Assembly (NCBI GenBank): GCA_963777755.1
Contig: CAVZSC010000001.1
Span: 248,001 to 312,000 of the forward strand
Direction: 5' to 3'
Source of the DNA: DATFWC01 sp963777755
Lineage (GTDB): Bacteria; Pseudomonadota; Alphaproteobacteria; Rhizobiales; Xanthobacteraceae
Length of the DNA stretch: 64,000 nucleotides
Positions 24,805 to 33,364 of the stretch are shown here, piece by piece; the first letter of the stretch is position 1; every line of letters starts with the position of its first letter. The notes beneath the pieces are model-generated. The model saw only the letters and a list, made by a program, of their open reading frames with translations. It did no database searches and was not told the DNA's origin. Both the position numbers and the translations under genes were made by a program.

Positions 24805-25791
24805 TCATTCGATCACCTCGTCGGCGCGCGCGAGCAGCGACGGCGGCACCGTGAGGCCGAGCATCCGGGCGGTCTCGGCGTTGATGACCAGCTCGAACTT
24901 GTGCGACTGCACGACCGGCAGGTCCGCCGGCTTCGCGCCCTTGAGGACCATGCCGGTGTAGGCGCCGACCTGCCGCCACGCATCCCTGTTGCTCGTGCCG
25001 TAGCTGATCAATCCGCCGACTTCGGCGCATTGGCGCTGCGCGTAGATCGCCGGCACCGCATGGCGCGCCGCCAATTGCGCCAACTGGACGCGCCGGGCGG
25101 TAAAGAAGGGGCCGGGACCGACGAACAGTGCGTGTGGCCGCTCGCGCAGGAAGCCTGCGAAGGCCGTATTGATCTCGCCGCTGGTGCTGGCGCTGTAGAC
25201 GTCGATATGAATTCCCATGGCGCGGGCGGCCGCCTCCAGGTCGCGCAACGTGGGCTCGGACGTTGCGGCATTGGCGGGATTGTCGAGCACGGCGATGCGA
25301 GCCGCCTCGGGTACCAGCTCCCGCAGCAGCTCCAGCCGCTTTGCCGTCAGCTCGCTGGTGAGAAAGTTGATCCCCGTCAGGTTGCCGCCCGGCCGCGCGA
25401 CACTGGCGACGAGGCCAAGCCTGGCCGGATCGTCGCCGACGTTGAAGACGACCGGAATCGTCGTCGTTGCCCGCTTGGCCTCGAGTGCCGTGGCGTTGCC
25501 CATCGCCACGATCGCTGCGACCTTGCGGCGGACCAGGTCGGCCGCCAGGGCCGGCAGCCGCTCGAGCTGGTTCTCGGCCCAGCGGTACTCGATCGCCACG
25601 TTCTCGCCGTCGGTAAAGCCGGTCTCCTTCAGCCCCTGGCGAAATCCGCGCATTGGCTCCATGAAACCGTCGGGCGATTGGCTGTGGAGGAAGCCGATCA
25701 CCGGCATCGCAGGCTGATGCTGCTGCGCACGCGCGGCGCACGGCCAAATCGCCGTGCTGCCGAGCAGCATGAGGGCTTCACGCCGCCTCAT
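24805..25791 (-). CDS. ABC transporter substrate-binding protein, ABC_sub_bind family (paralogue 4)
   Basis: 328 residues, first gene of the minus-strand array. The leader is MRRREALMLLGSTAIWPCAARAQ, then MPVIGFLHSQSP, GFTDGENVAIEYRWAENQLERLPALAADLVRRK, FNVGDDPARLGLVASVARPGGNLTGI, and the shared ending LLARADEVIE. It is separated from paralogue 3 by the IS110 element, which therefore cuts the array. Ligand unknown. Confidence 0.85.
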   Translation of the reverse strand: MRRREALMLLGSTAIWPCAARAQQHQPAMPVIGFLHSQSPDGFMEPMRGFRQGLKETGFTDGENVAIEYRWAENQLERLPALAADLVRRKVAAIVAMGNATALEAKRATTTIPVVFNVGDDPARLGLVASVARPGGNLTGINFLTSELTAKRLELLRELVPEAARIAVLDNPANAATSEPTLRDLEAAARAMGIHIDVYSASTSGEINTAFAGFLRERPHALFVGPGPFFTARRVQLAQLAARHAVPAIYAQRQCAEVGGLISYGTSNRDAWRQVGAYTGMVLKGAKPADLPVVQSHKFELVINAETARMLGLTVPPSLLARADEVIE

Positions 25792-25981
25792 CTCCGCCGC
25801 TCCCCTCGACGCATAGCCGGTGCCTATGCCTGGTCTCCGCGGGGAAACCCAGTCTAAGGCGGAACTGCCGATACGCCGAATCTGTCACAGGCGACCGGGC
25901 AATTCCTTGGGCAGAATCCGAAATGCCCTGAATGAGGCAGGTCGTGGCGGTAACGCGCAAACTGATGGACCGGCAGCGCTT

Positions 25982-26191
25982 TTACTCCGGGCGGCTGATT
26001 TCGTCGGCGGTGAAGGGCTGGCTTGCTTGCGCCGCGGCGCGCCGCAGGCTGCGCACCGGCGCCTGGGCATAGGCGCTGGCGTCCTTGTCGCGTACGACCG
26101 GGGTGTTTGCGCCGAACGGCTCGGTGGCGAGGGCCGTCGACGCCAAACCGAGGATCACCGCCGCGGCGAAAGCAATCATGGTGGCCTTCAT
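25982..26191 (-). CDS. Small secreted protein, unknown function
   Basis: 69 residues. A clear Sec signal peptide (MKATMIAFAAAVILGLASTALA) is followed by a short Ala/Arg-rich mature part with the phrase TEPFGANTPVVRDKDAS. GGAG lies about eight bases before the ATG. Function not recognised; small periplasmic proteins of this style are common in Hyphomicrobiales. It stands alone downstream of the ABC array. Confidence 0.6.
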   Translation of the reverse strand: MKATMIAFAAAVILGLASTALATEPFGANTPVVRDKDASAYAQAPVRSLRRAAAQASQPFTADEISRPE

Positions 26192-26532
26192 GGTCTCGTC
26201 TCCGGTGATGGACGTCGTGCATCAGCGGGAACACTATGCGGCGGCGCGCGTGCCCCTGTACTTAAGGCGCGCTGAAACGATCTGAATTGTCCTGAAGGGC
26301 CGGTAGGCGGGAACCGCCTTACCGACACGGCGGGCGGGGACGAAACCGCTGTTTCAGGGAAGTCGACGAACCGCGTCAGCCGCACCGAGACGCCGTGGCG
26401 CGTGGGTACGCGGGCGGGCATGTCGGCGCCATCGAACTCCCAAAGGCGCGAGCACGCGAGCGAGCTCGCCGCGCTGAAGAAGCTCTTGATCGCTCGATCA
26501 CAGCCGATCCTCGTTGCGCTACACTCCCCGCC
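26192..26532. other. Gene-free interval between a small secreted protein and a HAD hydrolase
   Basis: Divergent 341-base interval. The only clear structure is the hairpin CGGTAGGCGG-GAA-CCGCCTTACCG at 26301-26324. TACACT shortly before the HAD start may be a -10 element. No gene or known site is seen. Confidence 0.5.
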
Positions 26533-27174
26533 ATGATCGCGCCGACTTTTCCGCGTGCCGTGCTGTTCGACCTGCTCACGGCTCTGCTCGATTCGTGGAC
26601 GGTGTGGAACGCGGCGGCGGGCTCCGACAGCCAAGGGCGCGCCTGGCGCTCCGAATACCTGCGCCTGACGTATGGCTGCGGTGCCTACCAACCTTATGAG
26701 GAGCTGGTGCGGGCTGCCGGCACCGCGGTCGGTTTGCCGGCAAGCGCCGCCGACACGCTGGAGGCGCGGTGGAGCGAGCTGCCGGTGTGGAGCGGCGTCG
26801 CCGAGGCGCTCGCTTCCCTGCAGGGGCGCGCCCGGCTCGCCGTCGTCACCAACTGCTCGATCCGGCTCGGCCGGTTGGCCGCGGCGCGGCTCGACGTCGC
26901 CTGGGACTGCATCGTCACCGCGGAGGAGGCGGGCTTCTACAAGCCCGCCCCGCGTCCCTACCGGCTTGCGCTCGAGCGCCTGGCGGTGCCGCCGCATGCC
27001 GCCGCCTTCGTGGCGGGCTCGGCCTACGATCTCGTCGGCACCTCGGCCGTGGGCCTGCGGACCTACTGGCACAACCGCGTCGGGCTTACGCGTCCCGACG
27101 GCTTGCCGCCGCCGGACCTCGAGTGGCCGACGCTCGAGCGCCTCATGCCGTGGCTGGAGGACCGTCCATCATGA
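26533..27174 (+). CDS. HAD-superfamily hydrolase, haloacid dehalogenase-like
   Basis: 213-residue HAD phosphatase/dehalogenase-type protein. Motif I is VLFDLLTALLDSW (nucleophile Asp in FD). Motif II is VVTNCS, the motif III Lys is in GFYKPAPRPYRLAL, and motif IV is AFVAGSAYDLVGTSAVGLRTYWHNR. The substitution LLT for the more usual AYGT after the nucleophile is noted. Its stop overlaps the start of the next gene (ATGA at 27171-27174), so the two act together or at least are co-translated. The substrate is unknown. Confidence 0.8.
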   Translation: MIAPTFPRAVLFDLLTALLDSWTVWNAAAGSDSQGRAWRSEYLRLTYGCGAYQPYEELVRAAGTAVGLPASAADTLEARWSELPVWSGVAEALASLQGRARLAVVTNCSIRLGRLAAARLDVAWDCIVTAEEAGFYKPAPRPYRLALERLAVPPHAAAFVAGSAYDLVGTSAVGLRTYWHNRVGLTRPDGLPPPDLEWPTLERLMPWLEDRPS

Positions 27175-28301
27175 TGCCCGACATCGCGACCCCCGCCGCA
27201 CTGGTCGACCAGGCGCGCATGATGCGCAACATCGCCCGCATGCAGGAACGCATGACCGCCCTCGGCGTGCGCCTGCGCCCGCACGTGAAGACGCCGAAAT
27301 GCATCGAGGTGGCGCGGCTGCAGCAACAGGCGGGCGCGACTGGCATCACCGTGTCGACGCTGAAGGAAGCCGAACAGTTTTTCGCCGCCGGCTTCCGCGA
27401 CGTTCTCTATGCGGTGTGCATCGCGCCGGCCAAGCTCGATCGCGTCCTGGCGCTGCGGCGCCAGGGTTGTGGGCTCACCATTCTGGCCGACTCCGCAGCC
27501 GCCGCACAGGCGGTGGTCGACAAGGGGGGCGGCGAGCGCCACGCGTTCGACGTGATGATCGAGATCGACACGGACGGCCATCGCTCCGGAGTCGCGCCCG
27601 ACGATCCGCTGCTGATCGAGATCGGCGGAGTGCTGCATCGCGGCGGCGCCGCGCTCAAAGGGGTGATGACGCACGCCGGCAGCTCGTACGGGCTGGATAC
27701 GCCGGAGGCGCTCGCGCGTCTCGCCGAGCAGGAGCGGGGCGGATGCGTGCGTGCGGCCGAGCGCCTGCGCGCGGTCGGGCTGCCTTGCCCGGAGGTGAGC
27801 GTCGGCTCGACGCCGACTGCGCTGTCGGCGCGCCGGCTCGACGGCGTCACCGAGGTGCGCGCCGGCGTGTACGCATTCTTCGACCTGGTGATGACGAACG
27901 TGGGCGTGTGCACGCCGGACGACGTCGCGCTCTCGGTGCTGACCACCGTCATCGGCCACCAGGGCGCCAAGGGCTGGACCATCGTCGACGCCGGCTGGAT
28001 GGCGATGAGCCGGGACCGCGGCACGCAGCGGCAGAAGCGCGACTACGGCTACGGCGCGGTGTGCGACGCCGACGGCCGCCTGCTCGACGATCTGGCGATG
28101 ATCGACGCCAACCAGGAGCACGGCATCGTGGCGCGCCGCGACGGTGCGGTCATGGCCGATGCGGCGGAGCGCTTTCCCATCGGCACGCAGCTGCGCATCC
28201 TGCCCAACCACGCCTGCGCGACGGCGACGCAGTTTTCCGCGTATCACGTGATTGCGCCGGACGGCGCGGCGCAGACGTGGAGCCGGTTCGCCGGGTGGTG
28301 A
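27171..28301 (+). CDS. D-threonine aldolase/D-serine dehydratase-like PLP enzyme
   Basis: 376-residue fold-type III PLP enzyme of the DSD1/D-threonine aldolase family. An alanine-racemase-like N-terminal barrel carries the Schiff-base Lys40 in LRPHVKTPKC. Also seen are HAGSSYG, SVGSTPT and a C-terminal metal site (DANQEHG and PNHACATATQF, with His and Cys ligands). It would cleave beta-hydroxy-D-amino acids such as D-threonine or dehydrate D-serine. Start ATG 27171 overlaps the HAD gene. The HAD partner might handle a phosphorylated or halogenated intermediate; that is inference. Confidence 0.85.
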   Translation: MMPDIATPAALVDQARMMRNIARMQERMTALGVRLRPHVKTPKCIEVARLQQQAGATGITVSTLKEAEQFFAAGFRDVLYAVCIAPAKLDRVLALRRQGCGLTILADSAAAAQAVVDKGGGERHAFDVMIEIDTDGHRSGVAPDDPLLIEIGGVLHRGGAALKGVMTHAGSSYGLDTPEALARLAEQERGGCVRAAERLRAVGLPCPEVSVGSTPTALSARRLDGVTEVRAGVYAFFDLVMTNVGVCTPDDVALSVLTTVIGHQGAKGWTIVDAGWMAMSRDRGTQRQKRDYGYGAVCDADGRLLDDLAMIDANQEHGIVARRDGAVMADAAERFPIGTQLRILPNHACATATQFSAYHVIAPDGAAQTWSRFAGW

Positions 28302-28368
28302 GGGGATAGAATACACCGCGCCGATCCACCGCATTCCTGAAAATCGGAAAAATAGTTCGCCAAGCCTC

Positions 28369-28397
28369 TTGACAATATTCCCAGGCTAGTTCTTTAC
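28369..28397 (+). promoter_or_regulatory. Promoter-like TTGACA element in the soxX-side intergenic region
   Basis: Perfect -35 hexamer TTGACA at 28369-28374; the -10 at the proper distance is weak (CTTTAC). It points into 500 bases without a plus-strand gene, so any product would be noncoding. Confidence 0.3.
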
Positions 28398-28500
28398 TCC
28401 CATCCATCCCGGCTCACCGAGGGCGTACTCCGGAGAGACCAGAGGCGGAGCGGGGAGCGGCAGCGACGATCGGTTCATCATCGGTCGTGGCCGCCGCGGT

Positions 28501-28650
28501 GGAGCGCCGCGAGGGCGCGCGCGCCTACGTCACTGGCGCGCGGGACACCCTCGCAAGGTGTTCCGGCGTGTCCTTTCCCGCCTCGCAAACGGGAAGGGGA
28601 CAAACACGCCACGGGTGCGGCGTTCCGCACCAGCGCCCTCGCGGCGCTCC
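28501..28650. repeat. 150-base nested inverted repeat
   Basis: Perfect 18-base outer arms at 28501-28518 (starts GGAGCGCCGC) and 28633-28650. Nested inside is a second stem, 28565-28580 with 28590-28610 (GGCGTGT ... TTTCCCG / CGGGAA ... ACACGCC) with a five-base bulge. It sits in the 584-base gene-free interval 28302-28885. Probably a rhizobial palindromic repeat or a structured RNA. Confidence 0.7.
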
Positions 28651-28653
28651 GCT

Positions 28654-28674
28654 CCCTCAGGGTTATCCTGAGGG
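28654..28674. repeat. Hairpin CCCTCAGG-N5-CCTGAGGG with trailing REP-like sequence
   Basis: Eight-base perfect stem. It is followed by CCTGAGGTGCTCGAGCGC and GTCGAGCCTCGAAGG, wording typical of repeats dispersed in Bradyrhizobium genomes (recalled, not searched). Confidence 0.55.
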
Positions 28675-28885
28675 CGTTATCCTGAGGTGCTCGAGCGCGT
28701 AGCGGTCGAGCCTCGAAGGACGCGAAGCCCGGCTCGAAACGGTCACGCGGCGAAGCCGCCAAAATGACCGCCGGGAGGGGCGGAGCGTTGGGCTGTATGA
28801 CATCGTGAATCAGCAGGATGTCGGTGGGGCGAGGCTGTCGGCCGCCGCCCCGACCCGACGTCGCGCGTCCGGTCGCCGCGACGAC

Positions 28886-29503
28886 TCACTGCCCCTTGTT
28901 CACCGGGCTGTCCGGGCTCATGAGCAACGCGACCGCGTCGGTGATCTGCTCGATGGTGAGGATCTTGTTGGCGCCGAAGCGCGGCATGTTGGAGCAGGCG
29001 AGCGCGCTCTGCGCGTTGTAGATCCGCTCGTAGGTTGCCTTGACGTCCGCGACCGTGTAGCCGCGCAGCTTGCCGTATTCGGCGAGGCTCGGGCCGAGCG
29101 TGCCGTAGCTCACCTCCCGTTTGGTGATCTGGTGGCAGGCGTAGCAGTTGCCGCCGTTCGCCTGGCGCGGCGGGTAGTCGGTGAAGCGCAACCCGTAGCC
29201 CGACTGGGCGAGCCGCTCGCCCTTCTGCCAGTCGCCCATCAGCTTGCCGTCGGCCGGGTAGACGATTCCCGCTTTCTCCCGCGCCTGGATCGCGTCGGCG
29301 ACCGCCTTCGGCGGCCTGTTGCGATGGGCCGAGCACGCCTGCATGGTCTCGTCCGGCACGAGGCGGCCTTGCCAGTCGGCCGGAGCGGTGGGGAAGGCCG
29401 ATTTGACCACGGCATCGGCGCGCCCTGCGTCGATGGTCTGTTGCGCCAGAGCGGGCGTAGCGCCGAGAAGCGCGGCGGAGACGGCGATCGCGATGGTTCG
29501 CAT
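28886..29503 (-). CDS. soxX: Sulfur oxidation c-type cytochrome SoxX
   Basis: Haem subunit of SoxAX, which joins thiosulfate oxidatively to the SoxY cysteine in the periplasm; 205 residues. A Sec signal ends near ATPALAQ (residue 21). The single haem motif is CYACH at 120-124, and the axial Met is probably in CSNMPRFG. The sequence NGGNCYACHQI and KREVSYGTLGPSL match SoxX. It lies 14 bases downstream of soxA on the same strand, the reverse of the common XYZA order. Confidence 0.92.
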   Translation of the reverse strand: MRTIAIAVSAALLGATPALAQQTIDAGRADAVVKSAFPTAPADWQGRLVPDETMQACSAHRNRPPKAVADAIQAREKAGIVYPADGKLMGDWQKGERLAQSGYGLRFTDYPPRQANGGNCYACHQITKREVSYGTLGPSLAEYGKLRGYTVADVKATYERIYNAQSALACSNMPRFGANKILTIEQITDAVALLMSPDSPVNKGQ

Positions 29504-29517
29504 GGGTCGTCTCCCGA

Positions 29518-30345
29518 TCAGCGCTTGAGGCCGGGCGCGGCGATCTCGCCGCCCGCCGCCTGCTTCGCCAGATAGGCGATGAGCGCAACGCTCGCTTCCG
29601 AGCCGAGCTCGAACTCCGGCATGCGCATCTGCCAATAGCAGTCGTACAGCCGGTGCTGCATCGTCATGACGTGGGTGGTGGAGACGCGATAGGCCGGCCA
29701 CTCGCCGATCACCTTGCGCGCCTCGTCGGCGCTCGACATGTGCGGCAGGCCCTGCAGGCGGATGCGCAGGCCCTTGGCGTCGTGGCAGGTGGCGCAGGCG
29801 AAGTCGAACGGGCCGGAGCGGCGGAAGAACAGGGTCTCGCCGAGCGCAGCCGTCTCCCGTTCCTTGGCATGATCCGCATGGGCGGCGAATTTCATGCCTG
29901 CGGACTTGCTCGCCACATAGGTCGCGATGGCGCCGAGCTCCTTGACCGGCTGTCCGCCGGAGGGGTGCGGCCGCTTGACGAGGTCGGCACGATTGAATCC
30001 CTGCAGCTGCTCCATGCACCAGAGGATGCGGGTCTCGACGTCCATCACCCGGTCGGCGTCGGCGAAATAGCGCGGCAGCTCGGCAAACGCGCCGTCCACC
30101 TTGCCCGGTCCCTTGCCGAGATCGCATTGCGCGAGCGAGACGTTCTTCGGCCCGCGCGGCGTCGTCCACAGCGCCTCGCCGCGATCGGCGTCGAGCAGGC
30201 CCGGGTTGCTCCACGGATCCTCTTTCAGCATCTGGCGATATTTCTCGATCGCCCGCTCGGTGGCGGCATCGTCCTGCGCGACCGCAATCGCCGCCGCGGC
30301 GAGCACGCCGCACGCTGCCAACATTGTCGTGAGCGTCAGTCTCAT
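29518..30345 (-). CDS. soxA: Sulfur oxidation c-type cytochrome SoxA
   Basis: Catalytic subunit of SoxAX, 275 residues, with a Sec signal (MRLTLTTMLAACGVLAAAAIAVAQ). It has one CxxCH motif (FACATCHDAKGLRIRLQGLPHM). In place of the N-terminal haem, a cysteine pair (AQCDLG and LWCMEQLQGF) suggests the disulfide-bearing, mono-haem type of SoxA. The active-site Cys, modified to a persulfide in known SoxA, is Cys236 in LYDCYWQMRMPE. It leads the soxA-soxX transcript, divergent from soxY. Confidence 0.93.
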   Translation of the reverse strand: MRLTLTTMLAACGVLAAAAIAVAQDDAATERAIEKYRQMLKEDPWSNPGLLDADRGEALWTTPRGPKNVSLAQCDLGKGPGKVDGAFAELPRYFADADRVMDVETRILWCMEQLQGFNRADLVKRPHPSGGQPVKELGAIATYVASKSAGMKFAAHADHAKERETAALGETLFFRRSGPFDFACATCHDAKGLRIRLQGLPHMSSADEARKVIGEWPAYRVSTTHVMTMQHRLYDCYWQMRMPEFELGSEASVALIAYLAKQAAGGEIAAPGLKR

Positions 30346-30717
30346 TGCCGAATTCCTCCACGTTTCAACATCTTATCGGTCGGCAGCGCGTTATCGGCAC
30401 CGCCGCCTCGCGACACAACCGGCCGGCTGTTCGTCTTTCGTCGCATGGCGGCGGTGTCTTTTTCGCACCTTCGGGAAGCCGATCTGGTTGCACTGTCCCA
30501 AGGGCGCGGCTATACACTTACAAGAAAATGAATATGTTGTTCTTGCCTGCGGGAGGCCTGTAAGGAACACCAAGGGATGGCACTCGCGCCGGCGCCACCT
30601 ATGTAGACGACAACGAGGGCTCTGTAGTCCGACATGCGGGTTTCTGCAAGTCAACAGCCTTCGTGGCGCATGATCAGCGGCGTTGATGAATTTCGCAATC
30701 GGGGAGAGGTGAAGAAC
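30346..30717. promoter_or_regulatory. Divergent soxAX / soxYZB control region
   Basis: 372 gene-free bases between soxA (minus) and soxY (plus) must hold both promoters. An AT-rich patch, TATACACTTACAAGAAAATG near 30511-30530, is the most promoter-like stretch. No good ATTC-N8-GAAT site was found here. GGGGAGAGG serves as the soxY ribosome site. Confidence 0.5.
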
Positions 30718-31177
30718 ATGTCCCTTGCCTACAATCGGCGGCAGGCTCTGACGATCGGGGCCGGCGCGCTCGCGGTGGCGAGCTTCGGCGCAACGATCGG
30801 CCCGGCACGCGCGGCCAATGACGCGCAGGACCTGATCAAGAAGTTCACCGGCGGCAAGCCGGCCACCGAAGGCAAGGTCCGCCTCGACCTGCCGGAGATC
30901 GCCGAGAACGGCAACACCGTGCCGATGACGGTGACGGTGGACAGCCCGATGACCGAGCAATCGCACGTCACCCACGTGCTGATCGTGGCCGACGAGCAAT
31001 CCGCGCGGCGGCGTGGCGACATTCCACTTCTCGCCGGCGAGCGGCGTCGCCGAGGCCAATATCCGCGTGCGCCTGGCGGCGACCCAGAACATCACCGCGG
31101 TCGCCCGCATGAACGACGGCTCGTTCTTCATGACGGCGAAGCAGGTGAAGGTCACGATCGGCGGCTGCGGCGGCTGA
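30718..31177 (+). pseudogene. soxY: Thiosulfate oxidation carrier protein SoxY (frame-disrupted)
   Basis: SoxY carries the sulfur intermediate on its C-terminal Cys. The Tat leader is NRRQALTIGAGALAVASFG; the body reads KVRLDLPEIAENGNTVPMTVTVDSPM and VTHVLIVADE. One extra base near 30997 shifts the frame. Without it the sequence continues NPRGGVATFHFSPASG and ends MNDGSFFMTAKQVKVTIGGCGG with the essential GGCGG motif and a stop at 31175-31177. As given, the first frame reads on into soxZ, an artefact. The gene is probably intact in the organism. Confidence 0.88.
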
Positions 31178-31206
31178 CAGGCAAAGACAGGACCCAGGAG
31201 ACGGCA

Positions 31207-31533
31207 ATGTCGGTCAAACCACGCATCAAGCTCGACAAGAAGCAGGCCAAGCAGGGCGAACTCGTCGAGGTGAAGGCGCTCGTGTCCCACGTGATGGAAA
31301 CCGGGCAGCGCAAGGACGCGCAGGGCAACGCGATCCCGCGCAAGATCCTCAACAAGTTCACCTGCACGGTGAACGGCAAACAAGTGTTCGCCGCCGATTT
31401 CGAGCCGGCGGTGTCGGCCAACCCGTATATCCAGTTCAAGTTCAAGGCGATGGAGTCAGGGCCAGTGGTGCTCACCTGGACCGACGACGACGGCTCGACG
31501 ATCATCGGCGAGGAAGCCATCACGGTGAGCTGA
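31207..31533 (+). CDS. soxZ: Thiosulfate oxidation carrier complex protein SoxZ
   Basis: 108-residue partner of SoxY, forming the SoxYZ carrier on which sulfur compounds are oxidised. The Ig-like fold pattern is clear: VKPRIKLDKKQAKQGELVEVKALVSHVMETGQRKD, IPRKILNKFTCTVNGKQVF, NPYIQFKFKAMESGPVVLTWTDDDG. No signal peptide, as expected, since SoxZ is carried out with Tat-exported SoxY. It starts 29 bases after soxY. Confidence 0.95.
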   Translation: MSVKPRIKLDKKQAKQGELVEVKALVSHVMETGQRKDAQGNAIPRKILNKFTCTVNGKQVFAADFEPAVSANPYIQFKFKAMESGPVVLTWTDDDGSTIIGEEAITVS

Positions 31534-31539
31534 CGCCTC

Positions 31540-33225
31540 ATGCTGACAAGGCGCGAAGTCCTCCAGGTCGCTGCCGCCACGGCAGCGATCCTGCCCGGCT
31601 TGCGCGCCAGCGGCCTCGCGCAGGCGCGCATCAGCGAGGACGAGCTCCTGCGCTTCGATCCTCTCGGCAACGTCACGCTCCTGCACATCACCGACGTGCA
31701 CGGCCAGCTTGTGCCGATCTATTTCCGCGAGCCGTCGATCAATCTCGGCGTCGGCGAGGCGAGGGGGCTCGTGCCGCACCTCGCCGGCCGCGCCTACCTG
31801 GAGCGCTTCGGCATCGCCGACCGGTCGGCCGCCGCCTATGCGCTGACGGCGGATGATTTCGAGGCGCTCGCCAAGGACTATGGCCGCATCGGCGGGCTCG
31901 ACCGCGCCGCCACGGTGGTCAAGCGCGTGCGCGCCGAACGGGGCGACAAGGTGCTGCTGCTCGACGGCGGTGACACCTGGCAGGGCTCGCTCGGCGCGAA
32001 CCGCACACGGGGCCAGGACATGGTCGACTGCTTCCGGCTGCTCAAGCCCGACGCGATGACCGGCCATTGGGAGTTCACCTACGGCGAGGCCCGCGTGAAG
32101 GATCTCGTCGACGGCCTCGGGTTTCCCTTCCTCGCGCTCAACGTCCGCGACACCGAGTGGGAGGAGCCGGTGTTCGAGCCCTATCGGATGTTCGAAGCGG
32201 GCGGGGTCAAGATCGCGGTGCTGGGCCAGGCCTTTCCCTATACGCCGGTCGCCAATCCGCGCTGGATGATCCCGAAATGGTCGTTCGGCATCCGCGAGGA
32301 GATGGTGCGCGCCAATGTCGCAGAAGGCACGCGGCGAGGGCGCCGGGCTCGTCGTGCTGCTGTCGCACAACGGCTTCGACGTCGATCGCAAGCTCGCCGC
32401 GCGCGTCGCCGGGATCGACGTGATCCTCACCGGCCACACCCACGACGCGCTGCCCGAGGTGATCCGGGTCGGCAAGACGCTCCTCGTCGCCTCCGGCAGC
32501 CACGGCAAATTCCTCTCCCGGCTCGATCTCGACGTGCGCGGCGGCGAGCGTGAAGGATTTCCGCTACCGGCTGTTCCCTCTGTTCGCCGACGTCATCGCA
32601 CCGGACGGCGAGATGAAAGCGGCGATCGACCAGGTGCGCGCGCCGTTCGAGGCCGAGCTCGGGCGGATCGTCGGCTATGCGGGCTCGCTGCTCTATCGCC
32701 GCGGCAATTTCAACGGCACGTTCGACGACCTGATCTGCGCCGCGGTCGCCGAGGAGCGCGAGGCCGAGATCGCGCTGTCGCCCGGCTTCCGCTGGGGCAC
32801 CAGCGTGCTGCCGGGAAGCCCGATCACCGTCGAGGACATCCACAACGCCACCGCGATCACCTATCCGCAGGTCTATCGCATGACCATGACGGGCGCGCGG
32901 CTCAAGGAGATCCTGGAGGACGTCGCCGACAACCTGTTCAATCCCGACCCCTACTACCAGCAGGGCGGCGACATGGTCCGCTGCGGGGGCCTGGGCTACA
33001 CGATCGACGTCGGCGCCGCCGATGGGCCGGCGCATCTCCGACCTGACGCACCTTGCGAGCGGCAAGCCGATCGAGGCGGGCAGGGACTACGTGGTCGCCG
33101 GCTGGGCGAGCGTGAATGAAGGCACCGAAGGCCCGCCCGTGTGGGAACTGGTCGAGCGTTACGTCGCGCGCCGGAAGACGGTGCGGGTCGAGCCGAATAC
33201 CAGCGTGAAGGTGGTGGGGGCGTAG
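31540..33225 (+). pseudogene. soxB: Thiosulfohydrolase SoxB (frame-disrupted by three insertions)
   Basis: SoxB releases sulfate from the SoxY-bound intermediate; a di-manganese 5'-nucleotidase-like enzyme. Motifs in order: ITDVHGQL, LDGGDTWQGS, TGHWEFTYG, SHNGFDVD and GHTHDALPE for the metallophosphatase part, then the nucleotidase C-terminal domain (GTSVLPGSPITVEDIHNATAITYP, GGDMVRCGGLGY). A Tat-like leader (TRREVLQVAAATAAILPG) is present. Single extra bases near 32320, 32545 and 33020 shift the frame; together they restore it, so start and stop agree at about 561 residues. The strong similarity throughout suggests sequence error rather than decay. Confidence 0.88.
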
Positions 33226-33253
33226 CCGCCATATGCTCGGCCTCCACCATGAT

Positions 33254-33317
33254 GTAGGGGCGACCCTTGTGGTCGCCCGCTTGGCCTCGTTCATGGCGAT
33301 GTGGTGGGCGCCCCTAC
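33254..33317. repeat. Palindromic intergenic repeat, GTAGGGGCG family
   Basis: Left arm 33254-33278 (begins GTAGGGGCGACCC, ends GGTCGCCC) and a shorter inverted copy GGGCGCCCCTAC at 33306-33317. The same 25-base unit recurs around 44441 and 46128, where an IS1182 element has entered it. A dispersed noncoding repeat after soxB. Confidence 0.75.
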
Positions 33318-33364
33318 GTGGGTAAAGCGAGGCGGTCATCGATAGTTCAGAAGTCGGCTTGCAG

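Noticed and set aside
23576..25747. 700-residue minus-strand frame across the IS110 transposase and ABC paralogue 4
   Set aside because: It overlaps two recognised genes in other frames and reads as low-complexity antisense or shifted sequence.
30345..30563. Small plus-strand frame in the soxA-soxY interval as a leader peptide gene
   Set aside because: No ribosome site or conserved pattern; it lies in the divergent control region.
30634..31533. Apparent SoxY-SoxZ fusion protein
   Set aside because: The junction segment is Arg-rich nonsense created by one extra base near 30997; in the other frame soxY ends normally with GGCGG before soxZ.
31540..32553. Truncated stand-alone SoxB
   Set aside because: The remaining SoxB domains follow in the neighbouring frames without loss, so truncation is only apparent.
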